From: Streptomyces sp. SCUT-3
GTDB lineage: Bacteria; Actinomycetota; Actinomycetes; Streptomycetales; Streptomycetaceae
Reading direction: 5' to 3'
DNA: 64,000 bases
NCBI RefSeq assembly: GCF_014083985.1
Contig: NZ_CP046907.1
Span: 310,001 to 374,000 of the forward strand
The notes beneath the pieces were generated by a model. That model was not told the DNA's origin and made no database searches. It saw only the letters and a program-made list of their open reading frames with translations. A program made the position numbers and the translations under genes. The number at the start of each line of letters is the position of its first letter. Position 1 is the stretch's first letter. This document shows, in pieces, positions 54,144 to 62,197 of the stretch.

Positions 54144-54694
54144 CGGCATCCTCGAACAGATTGGTACGAACAGAACATCGGCCGGCGCACGGCGGCGCCG
54201 GCGCCCGCAACGGCGCCGGGCCGGCACCGGGACACCGGCCGGTCGCGGCGGGCCGGGAACGGCCCCGGACGCGCCTGCGGCGGCGGGGCACGGAGCCCGG
54301 CCCCGCGGGGCGCACGAACGGGCCCGGCCGCACGGACTGCGACCCGCCCATCCAGGAGTCACCTGACGTGATCACTCCAACGCTTTGCGCCACAAGGAGC
54401 ATAGCCGTTTCCGAAGTGCCGGGGGCAAGTTCTTCATACTCTCCGAACTGCACGAATGTCTGATTTTCTTGATGTGCCGAAGTGCCACGAAATGCCGTTC
54501 GAAGAAGGGCTCGTACGGCGCGAGGAGGAGACTGGAACGCACACCGGGTAACCGGCGGCCGCCGGACGGGAGTGCCGGCCCGGTGCGCGGGCACGGTCAA
54601 CGGGCGGGCACCGCCGGACGGCGGACGCGTGCAGCGGCCCGGCGCGGGCGGACGGGCGGACGGGCGGACGGGCGGACGGCGGAGGAGGCGCGGG
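54144..54694. other. 551-bp control region with 8-bp tandem repeats
   Basis: Divergent region between the conservon and lnt. Four exact units of GGGCGGAC occupy 54646-54677, next to the lnt ribosome site. The stretch 54380-54500 is AT-richer than its surroundings and likely holds the promoters. No gene seen. Confidence 0.5.
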
Positions 54695-56323
54695 ATGCGG
54701 GTGGCCACCGAGGACGGCAGCGGGACCGGGGGATCCGGCGGACCCGGCCCCGGCGAGCCCCGCCGTCTGCTCCCCCGCCCGTTCCGGAAACCCTCCCGAA
54801 GTCCCTCCCGAAGGCCCTCCCGCAAGAGCTCCCGGCCGCCCGGCGGTCCGGCCGGGGGCGGCGCCCGGCGCTGCGCGGCAGCCGTCGTGGCGGGCGCCCT
54901 GCCGGCGCTCGCCTTCCCCGCGCCGGCGCTGTGGTGGTGGGCCTGGTTCGCCCTGGTCCCGCTGCTGCTGCTGGTGCGTTCGGCCCCCACCGGCCGGCGG
55001 GCCGCGCTGACCGCGTGGCTGGGCGCGGTGGGGTTCATGGTGTCCGTGCACCACTGGCTGGCGCCGAGCCTGCACGTGTTCGTCGTGGTGCTGGCCGGGC
55101 TGCTCGCCCTGCTGTGGGTGCCGTGGGGATGGCTGGTGTGGCGGCTGCTGCACGGCGCGCCCCCGCCCGGGCGGGCCCTGGCCGCCGTCCTCCTGGTCCC
55201 CTCGGCCTGGTCGCTGGTGGAAACGGCCCGCTCCTGGGAGGGGCTGGGAGGCCCGTGGGCCCTGCTGGGGGCGAGCCAGTGGCAGGTCCCTCCCGCCCTG
55301 GTGCTGGCCTCGGTGGGCGGGGTGTGGCTGGTCGGTTTCCTCGTGGTGGCGGTCAACACCGCCCTCGCCGTGCTCGTCGCGGTCCCCGGGGCGCGCCGCC
55401 CGGCGCTGGCCGCGCTGGCGGGCACGGCGGTACTGGTCTGCGCGACGTGGGCGTGGGCGCCGCGCCCGGCGGAGACCGGCCGCACCGTGCGCGTGGCCGT
55501 GGTCCAGCCGGGGGTGATCGACGGGCCCGTGGCCCGGTTCGACCGGGGCGAGGAGCTGACCCGGGGCCTGGCCGGGCGCGGGGTCGACCTGGTGGTGTGG
55601 GGGGAGAGCAGCGTCGGTTTCGACCTGGCCTCCCGTCCCGACCTCGCCGCGCGACTGGCCCGTCTCTCCTCGGCGGTGGGGGCGGACGTCCTGGTCAACG
55701 TCGACGCCAGGCGGTCGGACCGGCCCGGGATCTTCAAGAGCTCGGTCCTGGTCGGCCCGGACGGACCCACCGGCGACCGGTACGACAAGATGCGGCTGGT
55801 GCCGTTCGGCGAGTACGTGCCTGCCCGCCCGCTGCTGGGCTGGGCCACCTCGGTGGGCAAGGCCGCGAAGGAGGACCGCCGCCGAGGGAAGGAGCCGGTG
55901 GTCATGGACTCCGGGGGACTGCGGATCGGCCCCCTGGTGTGCTTCGAGTCGGCCTTCCCCGACATGAGCCGGCACCTGGCGGCCTCCGGCGCGCAGGTCG
56001 TCGTCGTCCAGTCGGCGACCTCCACGTTCCAGAAGAGCTGGGCGCCGCAGCAGCACGCCACGCTCGGCGCGCTGCGGGCCGCCGAGACCTGGCGCCCGGT
56101 GGTGCACGCCACGCTCACCGGGGTGAGCGCGGCCTACGGCCCCGACGGCCGGCCGGTGGGGCCGCCCCTGGGCACGGACCGGTCGGCGGCAGCGGTGTAC
56201 GAGGTGCCGCTCGCCTCCGGCACCAGCCCCTACGTCCGCTTCGGGAACTGGGTTCCCGTGCTGTCGGCCTGCGCGCTCGCGGCGGCGGGGGCCGTGGCCG
56301 CCCTGCGCCGCACCCGCCGGTGA
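54695..56323 (+). CDS. lnt: apolipoprotein N-acyltransferase
   Basis: 542-aa membrane enzyme that adds the third fatty acid to bacterial lipoproteins. A 55-residue Arg/Pro/Ser-rich cytoplasmic head is followed by about six membrane helices (WWWAWFALVPLLLLV, FVVVLAGLLALLWVPWGWLVW and others) and the C-terminal nitrilase domain outside the membrane. The catalytic triad is complete: Glu in VVWGESSVG (~304), Lys in RYDKMRLVPFGEYVP (~364), Cys in LVCFESAFPD (~415); a last helix closes the protein. ATG has GGAGGAGG six bases upstream. Lnt enzymes are usual in Streptomyces, where lipoproteins are N-acylated. A lone gene between conservon and FAD enzyme. Confidence 0.95.
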   Translation: MRVATEDGSGTGGSGGPGPGEPRRLLPRPFRKPSRSPSRRPSRKSSRPPGGPAGGGARRCAAAVVAGALPALAFPAPALWWWAWFALVPLLLLVRSAPTGRRAALTAWLGAVGFMVSVHHWLAPSLHVFVVVLAGLLALLWVPWGWLVWRLLHGAPPPGRALAAVLLVPSAWSLVETARSWEGLGGPWALLGASQWQVPPALVLASVGGVWLVGFLVVAVNTALAVLVAVPGARRPALAALAGTAVLVCATWAWAPRPAETGRTVRVAVVQPGVIDGPVARFDRGEELTRGLAGRGVDLVVWGESSVGFDLASRPDLAARLARLSSAVGADVLVNVDARRSDRPGIFKSSVLVGPDGPTGDRYDKMRLVPFGEYVPARPLLGWATSVGKAAKEDRRRGKEPVVMDSGGLRIGPLVCFESAFPDMSRHLAASGAQVVVVQSATSTFQKSWAPQQHATLGALRAAETWRPVVHATLTGVSAAYGPDGRPVGPPLGTDRSAAAVYEVPLASGTSPYVRFGNWVPVLSACALAAAGAVAALRRTRR

Positions 56324-56377
56324 CCCGCACCGCCCGCCCGGCCGCCCCGCGCATCCCCGGGGCCCGGCCCGGGCGGT

Positions 56378-56394
56378 CCGGCAGGCCCTGCCGG
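56378..56394. terminator. short GC hairpin after lnt
   Basis: CCGGCAGG and CCTGCCGG with a one-base spacer, between the convergent lnt (+) and FAD monooxygenase (-) genes. Plausible bidirectional terminator, weaker than others here. Confidence 0.4.
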
Positions 56395-56464
56395 CGCGGG
56401 GCAGCCGACCCCGTCGGCACTGGTGCAGCCGGTTGTTCCCCGCCGACGCCGACCACTCCTCCGG

Positions 56465-57652
56465 TCAGCGGGCCGCGGGAGGGCTCCAGTCGGCGATGCC
56501 GTCGAGGCCGCGCAGCGCCAGGTCCGGGGCGAGCCGGCCGGCCGCCGCGAACAATGCGGTGCGCGCGGCGACCGCGGGTGCCGAGCGCAGGGCGGTCAGC
56601 CGGGCGATGCGTTCGGAGCGCCGTACGACGGCGGTGGTGCGGGGCAGTCGCAGCGCGGTGTGGGCGGCCAGGGCCGCGTCGAGGTCGGTCTCCGCGTCGC
56701 CCGGCCCCACCAGGTGGGCCAGGACGACGGCGTCCTCGACCGCCTGGCACCCGCCCTGCCCCAGGTTGGGCGGCATGGCGTGGGCGGCGTCGCCGATCAG
56801 CACGGTGCGGCCCACGTGGTGGGCGGGCAGCGGCGCGGCAGCGGAGTGGACGTCGTGCCGCAGGACCGTTCCGGAGCCCATGGCGTCGATCAGGGCGGGG
56901 ACGGGGTGGTGCCAGGAGCCGAAGAGGCGCCGCAGCGCGTCCCGTTCGTCGGGCTCGCTCCCGCCCTCGGGGACCGCGGCGGTGGCGTAGCAGTAGACGC
57001 GCCCGTCGGCGAGCGGAATGCTGCCCCACAGCCGGCCGCGCCCCCAGGTCTCGTGCGGTTCGAAGGGTTCGGCCGGCGGCTCGACCACGGCGCGCCAGCT
57101 GGTACTGCCGGTGTAGCGGGGGCCGGGGTGGCGGGGGAAGAGCTGCTGCCGGACGCCGGAGTGGATGCCGTCGGCGGCGACCACCAGGTCGGCCTCCAGC
57201 TCGCCGTCCGCGGTGCCGACGACGGCGGGTTCCGCGCCGCCGCCCGGCCGGACGGAGAGCGCCGGCACCCCGGTGCGCAGGGTTCCCGCGGGCAGCAGGC
57301 CGGTCAGCAGCGCGACCACGTCGGCGCGGTGCACGACGACGACCGGCCCGCCGAACCGCTCGGCCGCCGCGGCCTGCGAGGAGCGCGAGATCCAGCGGCC
57401 TCCGGGCAGCCGCAGTCCGGCGCTGCCGTGGAAGGAGGCCATGGCGCGCACCCGGTCCCCGGCCCGCCGGTCCCCGCCGAGGGTGTCCAGGCAGCGCTGC
57501 GCGTTGGGGGCCAGGGCGATGCCGGCGCCCACCGGCTCCAGGGCCGGGGCCCGTTCCAGGACGGTGGTGCGCCACCCGCGTTCGCACAGCGCGGCGGCCG
57601 CGGTGAGCCCCCCGATCCCGGCACCTACGACGACGGCACGGCGTGCGGCCAT
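56465..57652 (-). CDS. FAD-dependent monooxygenase (class A flavin hydroxylase)
   Basis: 395-aa flavoprotein. GxGxxG dinucleotide fold VVVGAGIGGLTAAAALCERG with LERAPALEPVG, the DG motif ADLVVAADGIHSGVRQ (~165) and the second FAD motif VLIGDAAHAMPPNLGQGGCQAVEDA (~290) are all present, as in PHBH- and salicylate-hydroxylase-like enzymes that hydroxylate aromatics with NAD(P)H and O2. The substrate is not readable. ATG at 57652 has AAGGGGG five bases upstream. It is divergent from the TetR gene at 57723, and its promoter lies within the large palindrome between them. Confidence 0.93.
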   Translation of the reverse strand: MAARRAVVVGAGIGGLTAAAALCERGWRTTVLERAPALEPVGAGIALAPNAQRCLDTLGGDRRAGDRVRAMASFHGSAGLRLPGGRWISRSSQAAAAERFGGPVVVVHRADVVALLTGLLPAGTLRTGVPALSVRPGGGAEPAVVGTADGELEADLVVAADGIHSGVRQQLFPRHPGPRYTGSTSWRAVVEPPAEPFEPHETWGRGRLWGSIPLADGRVYCYATAAVPEGGSEPDERDALRRLFGSWHHPVPALIDAMGSGTVLRHDVHSAAAPLPAHHVGRTVLIGDAAHAMPPNLGQGGCQAVEDAVVLAHLVGPGDAETDLDAALAAHTALRLPRTTAVVRRSERIARLTALRSAPAVAARTALFAAAGRLAPDLALRGLDGIADWSPPAAR

Positions 57653-57666
57653 GGCAACCCCCTTTT

Positions 57667-57704
57667 CACTACACCTGTAGTGACAATGTACTACAGGTGT
57701 AGTG
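57667..57704. promoter_or_regulatory. 15-bp inverted repeat operator (TetR/FAD gene pair)
   Basis: CACTACACCTGTAGT and ACTACAGGTGTAGTG, perfectly inverted with an eight-base spacer, fill most of the 70-bp gap between the divergent genes. Each arm is itself near-palindromic (CTAC-ACCT-GTAG type), so two dimers could bind side by side. Confidence 0.85.
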
Positions 57705-57710
57705 AGAAGG

Positions 57711-57722
57711 TAGGTTCTTCCC
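57711..57722 (+). promoter_or_regulatory. -10 box of a leaderless TetR transcript
   Basis: TAGGTT at 57711-57716 lies six bases before the ATG at 57723, with no ribosome site between. Same hexamer and distance as the promoter of the RNA ligase gene at 19499. Confidence 0.65.
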
Positions 57723-58415
57723 ATGGCACCCGCCCGCGCCGACCTGCCCCGCACCGGTCCCTCCCCCCGCACCGGCCCGTCCCCCCGCGCCGCTCTCGTG
57801 GCCGACACCGCCCTGGCACTGATCGCCGAGCGCGGACTGCGCGGACTGACCCATCGCGCGGTCGACGAGGCCGCCGGCCTGCCCCAGGGCTCGACCTCCA
57901 ACCACGCCCGCACCCGCGCCGCCCTCCTGGAGACCGCGCTGCGCCGCCTGGCCGACCTGGAGGCCCGGATGTTCTCCCCCCGGGACGCGCACCCGGCCCC
58001 CGACCCGACGACCCCCGACGGCCTGCACGCCTCGGCCGGCCTGCTGGCCGACGCCCTGCACCGGTCGATGACCGAGGGCCGGCAGCTGCTCCTGGCCCGG
58101 TTCGAACTGGCCCTGGAGGCCACCCGCCGCCCCGAGCTGCGCCGGGCGTACGACGACCTGGGCCGCGGGTTCCGGGACTCGCTGGAAGCGGTGCTGCGCG
58201 CCGCCGGCTCGCCGGACTCCGGGCGCCACGCCCGGTCGCTCGTCTCCTGGTTCGAGGGCGTGCTGTTCCACTTCACCGCGGGCTCCTCCTCGGCCCGGCC
58301 CCCGGACCGGGAGGAACTGCGCACCGGGGCGGCGGAGGTCCTGCGCGGCATGCTCCGGCAGGACGTGCGGGACGGGCAGGACGGGCCCGGCTCACCGGAC
58401 GGGCCCACCGCTTAA
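57723..58415 (+). CDS. TetR family repressor of the flavin monooxygenase
   Basis: 230-aa repressor. After a Pro-rich head (with GPSPRTGPSPRA repeats) the HTH is at ~25-70: LVADTALALIAERGLRGLTHRAVDEAAG, PQGSTSNHARTRAALLE. The ligand domain (~85-205) contains LLLARFELALEATRRPELRRAY and LVSWFEGVLFHF. Gly/Asp/Pro-rich tail. Start set by the -10 box six bases upstream, giving a leaderless mRNA. It is divergent from the monooxygenase; the 15-bp inverted repeat in the gap should be its operator and control both genes. Ligand likely an aromatic substrate of the neighbour, by analogy. Confidence 0.92.
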   Translation: MAPARADLPRTGPSPRTGPSPRAALVADTALALIAERGLRGLTHRAVDEAAGLPQGSTSNHARTRAALLETALRRLADLEARMFSPRDAHPAPDPTTPDGLHASAGLLADALHRSMTEGRQLLLARFELALEATRRPELRRAYDDLGRGFRDSLEAVLRAAGSPDSGRHARSLVSWFEGVLFHFTAGSSSARPPDREELRTGAAEVLRGMLRQDVRDGQDGPGSPDGPTA

Positions 58416-58456
58416 CCGGTGGCGGCGGCCCCCTGCGTCCGGAAGACTGACCGGCC

Positions 58457-58960
58457 ATGACGACTGATCAGCGCATCGATCCGCCCTTCATCGCCGACGA
58501 ACGCCCCATGCTGGAGAACTGGTTGGAGTACCACCGTCAGACCCTGGCGGTGAAGTGCGAGGGGCTGACGCCCGAACAGCTGCGGCTGCGCTCGGTCTCC
58601 CCCTCGTCCCTGAGCCTGCTGGGCCTGGTGCGGCACATGGCCGACGTGGAGCTCAACTGGTTCCGCAGGGTGCTGGGGGGCGAGGACGCCTCGCCCCTGT
58701 TCTGGAACGACGAGCACCCGGACGGCGACTTCGACCTGGTCGACGACGCCGAGGCGGACGAGGCGTTCGCCACCTGGAGCGCGGAGTGCGAGCGGGCCCG
58801 CGAGATCGCCGCGAAGCACTCGCTGGACGACACCGGCCTGCGGCGCGGGGAGCCCGTCTCGCTGCGCTGGATCTACATCCACATGATCGAGGAGTACGCC
58901 CGGCACAACGGCCACGCCGACCTGCTGCGCGAGCGGATCGACGGCGTCACCGGAGACTGA
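58457..58960 (+). CDS. DinB-like (DUF664) metal-binding protein
   Basis: 167-aa four-helix DinB-fold protein: [72 protein letters not shown]. The three metal-binding His positions of the fold (H in VRHMADVE, H in IYIHMIEE, H in RHNGHADL) are present. Such enzymes use bacillithiol or mycothiol as a cofactor, or act in detoxification; mycothiol is likely in this genus. It is 42 bases after the TetR gene and convergent to the WYL gene. Confidence 0.87.
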   Translation: MTTDQRIDPPFIADERPMLENWLEYHRQTLAVKCEGLTPEQLRLRSVSPSSLSLLGLVRHMADVELNWFRRVLGGEDASPLFWNDEHPDGDFDLVDDAEADEAFATWSAECERAREIAAKHSLDDTGLRRGEPVSLRWIYIHMIEEYARHNGHADLLRERIDGVTGD

Positions 58961-59006
58961 GGCCCCGGCGGGCCCGCTCCGGACCCCGCCCGTCCCGCCG
59001 CGGGCC

Positions 59007-59969
59007 TCACCCGTAGCGGGCGGCGAGCACCGCGACCGCGCCCGCCACCGCCTCCCGCAGTTCCGGCGGCCCCAGCACCTCCGCCTCCGCCCCCAGCCCC
59101 AGCAGGTCCCCCACCGCCACGGCGGGCTTCTCCACCTCCAGCTCCACCCGCACCCACCCCTGCGCGTCCGGCTCCCCGGCCCCGGCCGCCGCCCTCTCGC
59201 CGGCCTCGCCGAACTTCACCGGCAGCAGGCGCAGGGCGCCCGGGGACACCCGAAGCCGCGCCGTCCCCCGGAGCATCCGTGCCCGCAGCTCCTCGGCCGC
59301 CGCGTTCCAACTGGCGGCCAGGTCGAAGCCGGCCGGCCGGTCGAAGGTCCTCTCCAGCATCCGCGCGGACAGCACCCGCGAGACCCGGTAGGTGCGCACG
59401 GCCTCCCCTCCCCGGGCCACCAGGTACCAGTTCCCGGCCTTGAGCACCAGTCCGAGCGGATCCACCTCGCGGCGCGCCTCCCCCTTCCAGCTCCGGTAGT
59501 GCAGCTCCAGGGCGCGGTCCTGCCAGACCGCCTCCGCCACCGTCGCCAGGTGGGGCGCAGCGTCGGCGCGGCGGAACCAGGCGGACGCGTCGAGGTGGAA
59601 GCGCTCCTGGACGCGCAGTGCGCGCGAGCCGAGTTCCTCCGGCAGCGCGGCCAGCAGTTTGAGCCGCGCGGTGGCCATGCCCGCGCCGAGGCCGAGTTCG
59701 GCGGCGGCCGCGGGCATGCCGGCCAGGAACAGGGAGCCGGCCTCGTCGCGGGTCAGCCCGGTCAGCCGGGTGCGGTAGCCGTCCACGAGCCGGTAGCCGC
59801 CCTCCGGGCCCCGCTCGGCCAGGACCGGGATCCCCGCGGCGGCCAGGGCCTCGACGTCCCGGTAGACGGTGCGGACCGAGACCTCCAGTTCCCCGGCGAG
59901 GGCGGCGGCGGTCGTCCGGCCGCGGTTCTGGAGCAGCAGCAGGAGGGCGATCAGGCGGTCGGCGCGCAT
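59007..59969 (-). CDS. WYL-domain transcriptional regulator (YafY type)
   Basis: 320 aa. N-terminal HTH_11 winged helix (MRADRLIALLLLLQNRGRTTAAALAGELEVS, VRTVYRDVEALAAAGIPV), then the WYL domain (~140-215: LELHYRSWKGEARREVDPLGLVLKAGNWYLVARGG) and the WCX C-terminal fold (VRVELEVEKPAVAVGDLLGLG). WYL domains bind nucleic-acid or other ligands. ATG at 59969 gives the usual start; MRTM nine bases upstream is an alternative. It is divergent from the DUF3224 gene, with a perfect 15-bp inverted repeat between the two starts. Confidence 0.92.
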   Translation of the reverse strand: MRADRLIALLLLLQNRGRTTAAALAGELEVSVRTVYRDVEALAAAGIPVLAERGPEGGYRLVDGYRTRLTGLTRDEAGSLFLAGMPAAAAELGLGAGMATARLKLLAALPEELGSRALRVQERFHLDASAWFRRADAAPHLATVAEAVWQDRALELHYRSWKGEARREVDPLGLVLKAGNWYLVARGGEAVRTYRVSRVLSARMLERTFDRPAGFDLAASWNAAAEELRARMLRGTARLRVSPGALRLLPVKFGEAGERAAAGAGEPDAQGWVRVELEVEKPAVAVGDLLGLGAEAEVLGPPELREAVAGAVAVLAARYG

Positions 59970-59984
59970 GGTCCGCATTCTGCT

Positions 59985-60019
59985 CCGCCGTACCTGACAG
60001 GGGGTGTCAGGTACGGCGG
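59985..60019. promoter_or_regulatory. perfect 15-bp inverted repeat, WYL operator
   Basis: CCGCCGTACCTGACA and TGTCAGGTACGGCGG with a five-base spacer (GGGGG). It begins 16 bases upstream of the WYL start and is the only large palindrome in the 110-bp divergent region, so it is the likely WYL-protein site for both genes. Confidence 0.85.
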
Positions 60020-60079
60020 GAACCATGGTCCGGGCCGGGCCGCGGGGCCCGGCCCGGACCACGAGAGGGGCGCTGCACC

Positions 60080-60487
60080 ATGACCGGGCAGACCGCCGGC
60101 AGCTTCAGCTTCGCCGATTGGAAGGAGGAGAACGTCGTCGCGGCCGAGGGCGGGGCCGGGATCGCCCGCGCCTCGGTCGTCAACGTCTACTCCGGGACGA
60201 TCGAGGCACGGGGGGCCTGCGAGTACACGATCGTCTACCACCGCGAGGGCGGCACCGACGGGGTGTTCGCCGGCCACGAGCGCCTGTCCGGCAGCATCGC
60301 CGGGCGCAGCGGCTCCGTGGTGCTCGAGCACCGGGGCACCTTCGAGGGAGACACCGTGCACTGCACCGTGTCGGTGGTTCCGGGGACCGGCAGCGGGGAG
60401 CTGGCCGGCGTCACCGGCACCGGGGGGTTCACCGCCCGGCACGGCGAGGAGTCGATCCCCTACGCCTTCGAGCACTCCCTGGGCTGA
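60080..60487 (+). CDS. DUF3224 family protein
   Basis: 135-aa beta-barrel-like protein of the DUF3224 family (allene-oxide-cyclase-like fold): AGSFSFADWKEENVV, GACEYTIVYHREGG, FAGHERLSGSIAGRSGSVVLEHRGTFEG, VPGTGSGELAGVTGTGGFTA. The family is often controlled by WYL or TetR regulators and has no known reaction. GAGGGG lies upstream of the ATG. It is under the WYL gene's shared operator. The stop codon is inside the first unit of a 17-bp tandem repeat. Confidence 0.9.
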   Translation: MTGQTAGSFSFADWKEENVVAAEGGAGIARASVVNVYSGTIEARGACEYTIVYHREGGTDGVFAGHERLSGSIAGRSGSVVLEHRGTFEGDTVHCTVSVVPGTGSGELAGVTGTGGFTARHGEESIPYAFEHSLG

Positions 60488-60531
60488 CGGCCCGCAGGGG
60501 CTGACGGCCCGCAGGGGCTGACGGTCTGCGG
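60481..60531. repeat. 17-bp tandem repeat, three units
   Basis: GGGCTGACGGCCCGCAG at 60481-60497 and 60498-60514, then a diverged third copy (60515-60531). It begins at the last codons of the DUF3224 gene and includes its stop. Confidence 0.75.
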
Positions 60532-60574
60532 GGGCTTCCGGCTTCCGCGTCCGCCCGCTCCCTCGCCGCTCCCC

Positions 60575-60606
60575 GCCCGCGGCGGCCGTTCCCGGCCGCC
60601 GCGGGC
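60575..60606. terminator. 14-bp bidirectional terminator
   Basis: GCCCGCGGCGGCCG pairs perfectly with CGGCCGCCGCGGGC around TTCC, between the convergent DUF3224 and uracil-DNA glycosylase genes. Confidence 0.85.
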
Positions 60607-60616
60607 ACGGTCCGGC

Positions 60617-61297
60617 TCAGTCGGCCAGGTTCGGGATCCGCCAGTCGATCGGAGTGTGGCCCTGTGCCTCGATCGCCTCGTTGATCTGCGTGAAGGGCCG
60701 GCTGCCGAAGAAGCGCTTGGCGGACAGCGGCGAGGGGTGGGCGCCCTGGACGACGGCGTGCCGCTCGGTGTCGATCAGCGGCAGCTTCTTCTTGGCGTGG
60801 TTGCCCCACAGCACGAACACCGCCGGGTCCTCGCGGTCGCTGACCGCGCGGATCACCTCGTCGGTGAACCTCTCCCAACCCTTGCCCTTGTGGGAGTTGG
60901 CCTCGTGCGCCCGCACCGTCAGCACCGTGTTGAGGAGCAGGACGCCCTGCTTCGCCCACGGCATCAGGTAGCCGTTGTCCGGGATCGGCAGGCCCAGTTC
61001 CTCGTGCATCTCCTTGAAGATGTTGCGCAGCGACGGCGGGATCCGCACGCCCGGGCGCACCGAGAAGCACATGCCGTGGGCCTGGCCGTTGTCGTGGTAC
61101 GGGTCCTGGCCGAGGATCACGACCTCGACGTCCTCGTACGGGGTGGCCTCCAGCGCGGAGAAGACCTCCCCCCGGGGCGGGAAGACCTCGTGCTCGGCGC
61201 GCTCCTTCTCCACGAACTCGGTGAGCTGCTTGAAGTACGGCTTCTCCAACTCCTCGCCGAGGACGGGCAGCCACGATTCGGGCAGGATGCTGGGCAC
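60617..61297 (-). CDS. ung: uracil-DNA glycosylase, family 1
   Basis: 226-aa base-excision repair enzyme that removes uracil from DNA. The catalytic Asp is in ILGQDPYHDNGQAHGMCFSV (~62), with LRNIFKEMHEELG, WAKQGVLLLNTVLTV, FVLWGNHAKKK and the leucine loop HPSPLSAKRFFG. Length matches family 1. The GTG start has GGAGG eight bases upstream; longer upstream readings (MHPEVPDV) are possible but less supported. A lone housekeeping gene; Streptomyces often carry several copies. Confidence 0.96.
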   Translation of the reverse strand: MPSILPESWLPVLGEELEKPYFKQLTEFVEKERAEHEVFPPRGEVFSALEATPYEDVEVVILGQDPYHDNGQAHGMCFSVRPGVRIPPSLRNIFKEMHEELGLPIPDNGYLMPWAKQGVLLLNTVLTVRAHEANSHKGKGWERFTDEVIRAVSDREDPAVFVLWGNHAKKKLPLIDTERHAVVQGAHPSPLSAKRFFGSRPFTQINEAIEAQGHTPIDWRIPNLAD

Positions 61298-61421
61298 GTC
61301 AGGGACCTCCGGGTGCATGTGCTGTGCGACACCGCAGAACCTACCGGGGGCCACCGACAACGCCCGAATCCGCAGGCAGGTGCTGCGGATCCGGGCGCAG
61401 GCGCGGGGTGCGGGGCCGGAA

Positions 61422-62177
61422 TCAGCCCACGCCGGCGTGCAGGAAGATGCCGCCGTCGACCACCAGGGTCTGGCCGGTGATCCAGCCCGCCTGGTCGGAG
61501 AGGAGGAAGGCGGCTGCGCCGCCGATGTCCTCGGGCACGCCGAGCCGCTTCATCGGGTAGGCGGCGGCCGCCGCCTCCTCGTTGTCCTTGTACAGGGCCT
61601 CGGCGAACTTCGTCTTGACCACCGCCGGGGCGATGGCGTTGGCCCGCACCGACGGGGCGAGCTCGACGGCCAGCTGCTGCGTGAGGTTGATCATCGCGGC
61701 CTTGCTGACGCCGTACAGGCCGATGAAGGGCGAGGAGCTGATGCCGGCGATCGAGGCGATGTTCAGGATCGCCCCGCCGTTCTCCTTCTGCCAGGCCTTC
61801 CACGCCTTCTGGGCGAAGCCGAGGGCGGAGACGACGTTGGTCTCGAAGACCTTGCGCGCCACGTCCGGGCTCTGGTCGACGATGGGGGCGAAGACCGGGT
61901 TGGTGCCGGCGTTGTTGGCCAGGTAGTCCAGGCGGCCGAATGCCTCCAGGGTGCGGCCGATCGCCTCGTCCTGGTGGGCCTCGTCGTGCGCCTTGCCGGC
62001 CACGCCGATCACGCGGTCGGGGCCGAGGCGCTCGACGGCCTCCTTGAGGGAGTCCTCGTTGCGTCCGGTGATGCACACCCGGTCGCCGCGGGCGACCAGG
62101 GCCTCGGCTATGCCGTACCCGATGCCGCGGCTGGCGCCGGTGACGAGGGCGACGCGCCCGCTGTCCGTTGCAGTCAT
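61422..62177 (-). CDS. SDR family oxidoreductase (FabG-like)
   Basis: 251-aa classical SDR with TGASRGIGYGIAEALVARG cofactor motif, NNAGTNPVFAP, active-site Ser in IASIAGISSS and the YGVSK pair, and PEDIGGAAAFLLSDQAGWITGQTLVVDGG at the end, typical of 3-oxoacyl reductases and glucose-dehydrogenase-like SDRs. The start is ATG 62177, 20 bases after the stop of the first FabG gene. Together they look like a two-gene fatty-acid or polyketide-like reduction unit. Substrate unknown. Confidence 0.92.
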   Translation of the reverse strand: MTATDSGRVALVTGASRGIGYGIAEALVARGDRVCITGRNEDSLKEAVERLGPDRVIGVAGKAHDEAHQDEAIGRTLEAFGRLDYLANNAGTNPVFAPIVDQSPDVARKVFETNVVSALGFAQKAWKAWQKENGGAILNIASIAGISSSPFIGLYGVSKAAMINLTQQLAVELAPSVRANAIAPAVVKTKFAEALYKDNEEAAAAAYPMKRLGVPEDIGGAAAFLLSDQAGWITGQTLVVDGGIFLHAGVG

Positions 62178-62197
62178 GATGGGGAGGTGTCCGTTTC

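Noticed and set aside
54434..56107. 557-codon minus-strand frame over lnt
   Set aside because: Shadow of the lnt gene; no domain, and lnt has an intact catalytic triad.
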